Position numbers and translations under genes: made by a program
DNA from: Lingula anatina
Taxonomy: Eukaryota > Brachiopoda > Lingulata > Lingulida > Lingulidae
Reading direction: 5' to 3'
NCBI RefSeq assembly: GCF_001039355.2
Contig: NW_019773887.1
Span: 1 to 25,000, forward strand
DNA: 25,000 nt
In this document: in pieces, positions 12,466-21,398 of the stretch
Position numbering within the stretch: position 1 is the stretch's first letter
Layout of the letters: the number at the start of each line of letters is the position of its first letter
The notes under the pieces: model-generated
Told to the model about the DNA's origin: nothing
What the model saw: the letters and a program-made list of their open reading frames with translations, nothing else
The model's database searches: none

Positions 12466-12720
12466 ATAATAATAATAATAAGATTCTTCTATGGCGCCTT
12501 ACATTCTATCTCAAGGCGCCTTACAATAATGGCTAATATACTAAAATCATTAAAATGACAATATTTTAATCTTAAACTCTCATTGGAAACCATTTAAAAT
12601 TTAAACTACTAAAAATCAATCTTATTTAAATACATATATATATTTTAAAAAATCTAAGAGATATAGACAGAATTAAAAATGTGGGTCTTTATGACACGAT
12701 TGAAAACAAAGAGAATAACC
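12466..12720 (+). repeat. Dispersed invertebrate repeat with (AAT)n head and GGCGCCTTAC doublet
   Basis: An (AAT)n tract (12466-12480) is followed by TTCTATGGCGCCTTAC, then CTCAAGGCGCCTTACA 22 bases later (cores at 12493 and 12515), then A-rich sequence with AATTAAAAATGTGGGTC and GATTGAAAACAAAGAGAA. I recall this pattern as a common interspersed repeat of marine invertebrates and fish. I cannot assign a family, and both ends are approximate. Confidence 0.4.
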
Positions 12721-12972
12721 CTAAACAACAAACGCACGTAACCTATCCATTATACCAAAGTTGGTGCCAACAGGGACAGGTTTTCTTGAAGTGCTGTCAC
12801 ACAAAGATTACAATTGCCCCTGTGAGTGCCAACGTCGCATCATGCTTATGAGATTCGCTCCATCGGGGCCTAGTGTGAGCGCGGCATGGAAAGGAAACTG
12901 GCGGGGTGTAATTTAACGAACATTTTACAATAGATTTAATAAATATCTCAGACATGTCTCCAAATTCCAAAA

Positions 12973-13044
12973 ATAGATAGATAGATAGATAGATAGATAG
13001 ACAGACAGAAAAACAGACAGACAGACAGACAAATGGATAGATAA
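12973..13044. repeat. (GATA)n/(GACA)n compound microsatellite
   Basis: Uninterrupted (ATAG)n to about 13000 shifts to (ACAG)n, with an A-rich break near 13010, and ends with GGATAGATA. Confidence 0.93.
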
Positions 13045-15893
13045 AAACAGAAAATAATGACTGTCAAATTTCATCCGATATATGTATGACTAATAATGCC
13101 TTATGAAACCCATTACTGAGATTTACGTTTAATGAGTCAACGTTTAGTACGGAATCCCGTGGATACAATTCGTTTTGTGTCTTGCAGCAGCTTTGATGCT
13201 TTTTCTTGGTAACTGATAGTCCCCCAGGCGACTTGGATAACTATCATTCTTTCTACGGCTGATTTAAACGCGTGATATATAAGCCATATATTTGATAATC
13301 TAATAGCATTCTTCTGTCTATGTCTGGGTCGTTATACAACTGATAATAGATGTTTTATACCCGGATTTTCTTTTTGTGCTCTGGCTTACACCAATAAAGA
13401 ATTCTCGAGTAGTCGTGTATGCATACCCTAGGTTCTAGATTCCGGTATTGCCAGCTCGATCTTGATTTCATATATAACCCATAGTAGCAATACCAGGATA
13501 AAAGCGACTCCACCACAAGGTATATTTAGCAAGCTAGCTTTTACGTTGCTCTGACACTCAGGGTATGTATGCATGGCACTAGGTTTAATGTCGTGCTCGT
13601 TCACCGCAGTGTCGTAGATACTGTTTGAAAATAAGAAAGCTTGATGAACACGCCATGCTATGGGATCAAACTGAAAACAAGATGCTTTAGAACTGATAGG
13701 TACAACTTGCACAAAATCCATCTAATCAATTTGAGTGATATTATTCCCTTTCTGGTAACTTCTGCATGTAATTCAAGAAACCTTGAGCGAAACTGCATGA
13801 GAAGAAAAATCAAGCCAAACAATGTTGCATGAAAAAGCGGTCATAAAGGAAGGAAGTCAAAATGGATGAATAAACTTGATGTATAGATCAGCATTTTAAC
13901 AAAGAACAACCTACCAGTATTGAAAGAGAGAGTTAAAAAGTTATGTTCATATGAATGACTAGAGAACGATACGCAAAATACCAGAAGCAAAAAAATGAAT
14001 GCTAAGAAAAAAACAAGTTTAAACATAAGATGGGACCGAAGGGCCGGTTTCAAAAATACTATTTGGCGTAAATAAAATGTCTCAGAGAAATCGGTCGAAG
14101 ATTTAATGATGTGCCACGTGACGCAAACAAAGACCATGTTTGGGTGTAACTTAATTAAGGAAACTTTTTGACACAATGAGGAGCAAAACTGAAACTACCT
14201 TTATATCATGAGTAAATACAACACAGATACATGTATGATTACACACGTTCCCATGCACACGAAATATATTATATTATTTTCTTTTTTGTAAAGGTTGCTT
14301 AGAGCAATGTTTTCTGAAATGTCATCACACAGATGTAAAAATTAATGAGCAACTTTGACAGGTACTCACCAAAAGAAACAAACAAGCAAACAAACATTTC
14401 AATAAGAATGCTTCACATTATAGATTGCTGCTACGCAGATTTAAAAAACACTTATAATCAATTGCTTCGTGATAATTCCAACGACGTACATGTATTTCAT
14501 CAAAATGTGTTGTCAGAAAAACCCTTCCATTCTACCCATGAAGAACGTCTGCGTGCATGTGCAAGTTTAGGCTACAGCACAGCCATGTCAAAAAACACCA
14601 AGGGCTAATTAAAACCCCATGCAATTCTACAAACAGTTTACGTAACATTTCAGTTAGAACATCTGGATGGTTTAAAACCCACGCCTCTGACGAAGACGTA
14701 CATCTTATCGCGCCATGGGCGATAGAGAGAGAGAGGTTACAATCTACCTTTCCATGCTGGTGTACCTTATAATGCGAACTGAAATCCATTATAATATCCT
14801 CAGAAAAAGACATTTGACTGCCTGCTAGCATATATATATATATATATTACAGTAAAAATAGTAAACCTTTTTTAAATTGGCATTGCAGTTTCAGCACACG
14901 TAAAACAACTGACTTATATAATTCTTATCAAAAGTGATGAGACAAAATTTCAGACCTACACACCAGCTTTGGTACTCAGGGTGATTGCACACTTCTTAAG
15001 ACATTCGATATGTGTATTGATCAAATGTAATTCTAGATGAGCCTCAATTGATTTCGTGGCTTCAGCATTTTCTGGTGAACACTGGAGTAAGCTGGGATCA
15101 GAAAGACAATCTATACAATCGTTAAAGTGCAAGATCGTTAAAAAAAGACAGGAGAGCTGGTGGTGTGGAATCAAAGCTAATAGACATAAAATAACCTTGA
15201 ACACTGTGCAGACAGACTTAAAGCTTGATAACGTGTCACAAAGACGGATCTAGGGGATTCAAAATTGCGTTCGCGTTACTTCGCTTCAGTTATCCTCATT
15301 GGCCTTAAATTGAATGGAGCTAAAATACAAGTGCGAACACAATCATGGATGCGATGCCATTCGCTCAAAGCCGAAGTCACGCCGGTCAGGATCTAATCTA
15401 GAAGGGGATTCAATATAAATCAGCACTTTTGTTTCGCCTAGGCATTCTTGGAACTGCTTTGAGATCATCGCAACATGCCATTCTTGCCATACATATATCT
15501 CAGTAATTAACATGGCAACCTTTCTATTACTCAGATTAATGTCAGCTACAGGGGAATTGCGCATAAACACCGTTAATTGTATAGCGTTTAACCCAGCTGT
15601 CTTAGTGCTAATTTTAATTTTCAATCGTTTATCACGTTGATGACATTATGATATCATTACAATGTTGATTATTATGGTAGATGGATATTAATGCATATGT
15701 CATTGTTATAATAGCATTACATGAATGATTTTTAAAAAGTTTCAAGTGTTTTTAAGAACTACCAGGAGCCAGAGCTTAGAGTTTGACCTAGAAAGCAGTT
15801 CAGAAAAAAAGGCACTGATTCACGTTACACTGAAAGGTTGACACCTTCATGTAATATTTACCTAGGCATTGACTTAAAGGGTTAAAGTTACCA
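13045..15893. other. No clear gene
   Basis: A (TA)n run is at 14830-14847. Minus-strand frames 13721-13428 (97 codons) and 15624-15343 (93 codons) look somewhat protein-like but show no family; see findings for the first. The rest is AT-rich unique sequence. Confidence 0.35.
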
Positions 15894-15969
15894 TTGTACA
15901 AACTCCCTGGTAGCACAATTTCAAACTTTCGTTGTACAAAGCCATTGGTAGCACAATGCAACGCAACTT
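15894..15969. repeat. Imperfect direct repeat, 38-bp period
   Basis: TTGTACAAA...TGGTAGCACAAT occurs at 15894 and again at 15932. Each unit opens with the palindrome TTGTACAA. The pair is bracketed by GGGTTAAAGTT on the left and the roughly complementary AACTTTTAACC on the right. Confidence 0.6.
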
Positions 15970-17147
15970 TTAACCTTTTTTAGTTTTCTGTCTGCTTGCG
16001 GATATGTTTTATGGGATTTTTGTATCGAGCTGATTTAGACAGTCTTTTGATGTCAGTTTGAGAAATCGCATGGCGTCAGTAGTTTTGAGATAAGCTTTGA
16101 ATTGTAATTAGTTTGAAATACTGTTCATGATTTGATGGAGAATTGTTACCAAAAGCACTAAAAATACATTAATCATGTCAACCTCTTTAAACATATCTTA
16201 CTTGTCATTTCTCTTCTTTCTTTCATTCATTCTTACTTTTTCAGGCAGCGAATCATTTTTTAATTCTTTTGTTTTGCCAACGAGCTTTTTACCCCAAAGA
16301 ATGTACGAGTATATCAAAATGGAAGACAAAGGGTGTGAGTAATCATTTATCTGTGTTTTGTATCCCTTTAACTAATTGGAACCGTCTTACAGACATAATT
16401 ACAGAAACGCTGTCTTTCCTATCAGCAAGGGAATATGATTCATCTCGTATCTCCTACTTTATACAGAGACAGTAACGGCTTTATCTATCAAAAGACCCTC
16501 GAAAGTGCATACTAGTCTTGGTAAAATCAGTTGAAGTGTGCCACAAGTGAGCCACTTTACCTGCCGATGTTGTTTATTGTCAGTCCGCGGCGATGAGATT
16601 TCTGTGTTCTCTATTTTCCCCACTTTGTCCACTTGAAAATTCCGTTGGGCTCTCTGGAAGCAATTTAAATGGGCAATTTTCTAAGGCTCTTGGGCGTAGA
16701 TTTTTGACTAATGGCGTGCCTTTGTTGAAACAATGTTATAACGTCAATTTATATATCCAGTGTTTGGCGTCAACAGAAGACGGTATATATGGCAATACAT
16801 TTTATCAAGCATAAATAATAGCTTTGAAAACGGAACCTGCAACTTAAATTTACCTGTCTATATGTGTCTTATCACTTACACTCTGAAGAGAAATTTTGAA
16901 TCAATACAGCATTTCAGTCCAGCCTTCCGAGGAGAGGAGAAAAACGGACATTAATTGTTATTCAACCAATGCGTTTAAACCATACCTGTATTTGTTTTAT
17001 GGTGTAGGAAGATGAAGGACTACTTCAGTTGAAAATTTGACTCATCTTCATCGATTCCTCTAAAACCTAGGAATACACATAGACAACTATACCTGTCAGT
17101 GGTGTTCTTCATTAGTCAATCAGCCAACGTGTATCTTGCGAACCATC
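15970..17147. other. No gene seen
   Basis: AT-rich sequence. Short plus-strand frames at 16269-16475, 16593-16814 and 16760-16954 show no domain and overlap each other in different frames. Confidence 0.4.
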
Positions 17148-17169
17148 TCCTCTCTCTCTTTCTCTCTCT
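17148..17169. repeat. (CT)n microsatellite, interrupted
   Basis: CT units broken by one TT step. Confidence 0.85.
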
Positions 17170-18641
17170 ATGTTTAAATATTGCTGTCAGTTCTGCTTGG
17201 CAGAAAAGATTACCGTCTACTAACACGTTCTTCTAAGGAACTACCACAAAATAACCTTAAAAAGTAGTAAAAATAAGAACACTCACGTGTGATTTGCCAC
17301 TCCCCAACAAGCAAACACTGTGTGTAATTTTTGACGTCATTTGCATTAAAGGATCACAGCATCTTCATTGAAACGGACCAGTAGGCAACACAGAGACTCA
17401 TAATTTAAATTTTCTTAGACGAAGATTTGGTCTTAAGACAAAAACAACGACATAAATTATATGCACAACATATGTAAAGGTTCTGCATTTTTTTATTATA
17501 CCAATGAATGTGTTTACATTCAACAAATCCGGTTGCAACGTCCAACGTTCCCTAATCTTACTTTTTTATTGGACAACAAATTATTTTCTGAAGATAACAG
17601 GGAAACCGCCGTCAGACATATGACGTGTAGAGTAACCACGCACAGACGGGTCCAAGAGATAAGAGAGAGAAAAAAAAACCTTTGAAATTCTAACACAGCG
17701 CACATGTACATAAACATACCACTCGCTCTTTATGAGCCTTCCTACGGCGATGCCTGTGCAATGACTGACCCATTTAAAAAAATATATCTGTAAATTGTAA
17801 CTGCACATGCTTCTTCTCTTCTAAAATACAATAGCATACAAGGCCAATGTGACTACACTCCGTGTACCTTCACCCTGAGCGTCAATGGACTTTTTATTAG
17901 CCTGACAGTGGGAAGAATATGTACTCAACCTCCACATGGCACTTAGGGACAATATAAACACGAGTATCTTTGCGATTTTTTTCTTTTTAGAACGATTTGC
18001 AATTTTTCAGGCATGAAAACTAAACACAATGGCATTCAATGACCCAATTCCTTCATATACATCTGTAGGGTACGCATCCATGAAATCCAGTCAAATAAAT
18101 GAATAAATAGATACAATAAATAATAATATATTTTGCAAAGTTGACAACTCCACTGTTCAACAACAAGCGTTATACTTGACAAAAATAGTTTATAGTAATA
18201 CTACAATGGATACCACACCATGCCAATTAACAATGGTGTTATTCATCATGTAAATATACACATATCCGCGTAAAAATTGAATATGATGCTGCCTGTGAAA
18301 AAGGTACACTTGAACTACTGAGTGCAAGACGGCTCAATGCATGCACAAAAATTGTGTATTAGTATATCAAATGAACTGGATCATAGATTACATTATCTTT
18401 TACAACCAAAACAAAATGTCTAATATTGATTACGGGAACAGGAGACATTCAAAAAGACCTAAAATTAAAACCAAATGACCTATGAGAGACTTTTTAACCA
18501 GTGCGATATACAAGTATTTTAGTTATTTTGTTTTAAATTTATTTGCATATGTCTTTTAATATTCCTTTATTCTTATTCAGTAGTGGTTTTATTCAACTAT
18601 GATGCAATGATTGTAATTATCCAACCCTTGGGTTGCAAGTT

Positions 18642-18644
<3 letters not shown>
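17170..18644. other. No gene seen
   Basis: AT-rich sequence with AAATAAATGAATAAATAG-type low complexity near 18095-18130. Overlapping minus and plus frames at 17461-17808 have no recognisable content. Confidence 0.4.

Positions 18645-18683
<39 letters not shown>
18645..18683. repeat. (TAA)n microsatellite
   Basis: Thirteen uninterrupted TAA units. Just upstream (18622-18635) is the short palindrome CAACCCTTGGGTTG. Confidence 0.95.
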
Positions 18684-19855
18684 GCTTAACAGTGATGTTC
18701 CATAATTGTAAGCACGAAAGGTAGTTTATCAGCAGACCAAAACCGTCTTGATTTCAGTGATCAGTAGACGCTCTATGTGCCAGTAGCCTATTAAAACACA
18801 GGTAAATTGATTTGCTGGTAGACTATGGTTACTTAATCTACACTTGAACATACAAAGTGAGCATCCGTGCCCACCTGCCACATGTCAGAATGACTGCCAC
18901 AAACAGACAGCTAGACCTCTTGATCTCCAGAAATAAAAACAAATAAAGTAAATAGCAGGACAGAGCGAAGATGTTATAGAAATAAGTGTGTGCTCTGCTA
19001 CTGGCCAAATTGATGTCATAGATCGACACAGCTTCTGCCATAATAAAGCAGTCAGCTGTTACATAAGGCAGCTCCCAGGGAGGAGTCGGGGAGTGCGTTT
19101 GTGTGTATTGGTATATTATTATTGTTTGCCAAGTCTATCGAGAATGCCTTTGCTGCACAGAATGGTTGATCAGCTGTTAAATACACCATGTACAACCTTG
19201 GGTATAGTGCCCTCCACGATTGTGCTTTCTTCTAGAGCAGTTAGGGGCAGATCCAGAGATATTTTCTGACTGTCTTTCCAATTATTTTTGTTGATCCATC
19301 CTCCATTCTAGATGGTCTTTCAACAGAAAAAATTAGAATGTTAACTTGAAAATCTGACCGTCTTCCGTAAAACCCAAAAGACAGCCTCAATCCACCCCAG
19401 GCCTGTAGAGAACTACAGTAGCTACAGTATATACAGGTATATATCCTTTTTGGCAGCAATACATTGGTTTTAACACCCAAGGGTTTGCACTCTGTGGCTG
19501 GTAGTTTCCTTTGCTGGAAAAAATTTAAATTGTCATTAAATTCAATTCATAATACATAATTTATCACACAATTATTTTTACGTCATGATCACCTATGCAG
19601 ATGGAGATATATGGAGACAAAAGACATTTACTAGTGGAAATTATATACACCTTGTTTGATTCAAAATTCTGATATTGCAGCAATTTTTATTTTTTTTAAT
19701 GAAACTAAGAAAAAGAAAGGAAACAAGCTGGTTGTAACTTCAAAACTTAGAGTCACTTGGCTATCATCAAAGTCATCCTGCCAGTAGTATTACTGGCATA
19801 ACATTGATAAACTACTGATAAATTACAAGATAGAAGGGGATCTGATCTGCTTGGG
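18684..19855. other. No clear gene; minus-strand protein-like stretches
   Basis: Two minus-strand open frames stand out. One (19041-18838) starts with ATG, reads MAEAVSIYDINLASS and holds two hydrophobic segments (YNIFALSCYLLYLFLFL and CLFVAVIL), then stops after 67 codons. The other runs from a possible acceptor (TTTTTTCCAG, ending near 19517) to 19241. Neither shows a family I know. They could be pieces of the same degraded element as 19856-20325, or chance. Confidence 0.3.
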
Positions 19856-20325
19856 TTATAAAATAGCTTCTGTTGATACAATTAAGGTATCCCAGTATGT
19901 TAGATTTAATGGTGAGAGGTGGTGGGGGGAAAACCAGTTAAATTCAATGGGCGGTTGGGGGAGGGGGGGGGAGAGGGAGATCCCATACATTTTTGAGGAC
20001 TGCTCCCTCTCCTGAATTTGGTTACTCCAATAAGATGACCAAATACTCCCGTACTTATCACCACAAACAGTTGGTAAAATAATCACCTTAGGAACAAGTT
20101 CACCCATTCCCTGTGTATCCTCGATTTTCAGTTTTAAAGTACATGGCTTAATTCTTCCACCAGAAACTGCTCATCTTTTGGCCTCTTTGATTTCAACACT
20201 GGAACTCGTATATCCACAGCAGTGCCAGTTTGAGAGTTCATTTGCTCAGTGTAGTGGATAACCATTTGTTGCAGTATGTGTACATACGGCAGCAGGTTTT
20301 GATGGTACATGTACAGTATTATCAT
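19856..20325 (-). pseudogene. Possible broken coding remnant, two minus-strand frames joined by a frameshift
   Basis: On the minus strand an open frame (20325 to 20134) ends ...KSKRPKDEQFLVEELSHVL. A second frame, open from just before that stop, reads KLKIEDTQGMGELVPKVI and on through ILPTVCGDKYGSIW to 19856. The two look like one protein-like stretch split by a shift near 20135. It contains NLLPYVHILQQ, HYTEQM and a short VCGDKYG near the place where DUF6589-type proteins of marine animals carry a GGDQLT motif. That resemblance is from memory and weak. There is no clear start or splice structure, and the end runs through a G-quadruplex tract. A chance ORF pair is a real alternative. Confidence 0.25.
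19949..19977 (+). other. G-quadruplex candidate
   Basis: Four G runs with short loops: GGG (19949-19951), five G (19957-19961), nine G (19963-19971) and GGG (19975-19977), loops of 5, 1 and 3 bases. This meets the usual G3+ with loops of at most 7 rule. A further G6 run lies at about 19924-19929. The run is unusual in this AT-rich window. Confidence 0.7.
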
Positions 20326-20639
20326 TTCATATCAGTTGCTGTTCAGTGTATGGTTGGGTCCTATCCTTTAACAAATCAATAAAAAATGAATGAAATTTAA
20401 ATGTGGACTACCGAATCCAGATATGGACCAGTAGATTTTAGGAAAAAAAAATGAAATGAAAGATTTGGTTCTAAAAGTCTGTCCAATTAACAAAATTGTA
20501 ACGAAATTGAATGAAGAACTTTCAATAGAAATTCTTTTTTAAGTGTTAAAACAGTCTTTAATTTAAGTGCCATAAAAAATTATGATAAGTGGTTTAAATA
20601 GCCATATATCAACAATATGATATTTGTATCTATTTGTTT

Positions 20640-20756
20640 GTGCTATGTTATAGTTACTATAGTACTAATAGTAGCTGTGCTGTTCTTGGTTGTACCTTGT
20701 TCTGTATGTGAAGGTGTTTATCAATAAAGAATCTGAATCTGAATGAGACTGAATCT
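20640..20756 (+). mobile_element. Probable 3' tail of a non-LTR retrotransposon
   Basis: A T- and G-rich stretch leads to TCAATAAAGAATCTGAATCTG, with AATAAA at 20723-20728 followed by a degenerate (GAATCT)n tail to about 20756. A polyadenylation-like signal running directly into a hexamer tail is typical of the 3' ends of CR1/L2-type LINEs in invertebrates, which are often 5'-truncated. No reverse-transcriptase sequence was recognised upstream, so at most the 3' UTR and tail are left. The left limit is a guess. Confidence 0.4.
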
Positions 20757-21310
20757 ATTCATATTTTCACCTTTAACACTAATAGTTTACTTTCTGGTCG
20801 TATCTGAGGCTATAAATTTTAAGGCTGACAAGGCGCAATATACAGGTGGAAGTTCACTAAAGCAGGTAAATGCACTCCATGTGTTATCATGTATCCTTAG
20901 TGGCCTAGAATGAATGAAATTTTTCATCGATTTTTGTCTGAAAAGTTAAATGCAAGATGTTTCGTCTAAGTTACAGAGTCAAGCACTGAACTGATCTATG
21001 TACAACCTGGTACTATTTATCTTATCAAGGTGTATAAAGGTGAACAATAAATTACAAAGAAATTAACTTGCCTAAAGCAAAATATTGTAACCAACACATG
21101 ACACTTGAAGATTTTGACAATGAAATTTCCTTAAAAAATGGTCTGTTTGTGGAAACTCCCTGTTACTCTCTTTCTCTTTCTGTGTCTCTGACTATGGGAC
21201 ATCTGTCAACTTACAGTTCTACTTTGTTTTTCACCAGAGATATGCATACAGTAGCAGTGTGATTGCGAATGCGACAGAGAAGATGACCTATGCTCGGGAT
21301 GACATTTTCG
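20757..21310. other. Intergenic region upstream of the PPP4R1-like promoter
   Basis: AT-rich sequence with no recognisable gene or element. A short CT-rich run is at about 21165-21187. Only the last 90 bases before 21399 have promoter-like motifs. Confidence 0.4.
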
Positions 21311-21398
21311 TTTATGAACCAATTGTGCAATCAGCGTGCCGCTTACATCGCGGTCAACCAATCACAACTTCCGACGCTGTGCAGTAGGGGATTTCAAT
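21311..21398 (+). promoter_or_regulatory. TATA-less promoter with CCAAT and ETS-like motifs
   Basis: Just upstream of the PPP4R1-like start codon there are two CCAAT boxes in the sense direction (21319-21323 and 21358-21362, the second extended as ACCAATCAC), an ETS-like ACTTCCG (21367-21373), and several CpGs in an otherwise AT-rich window. No TATA box is seen. The start codon lies in CAATATGGCGG, which resembles the YY1 element (core AAnATGGCGGC) found at start codons of many animal housekeeping genes. The motifs are visible; use as a promoter is inferred. The transcription start cannot be placed exactly. Confidence 0.5.
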
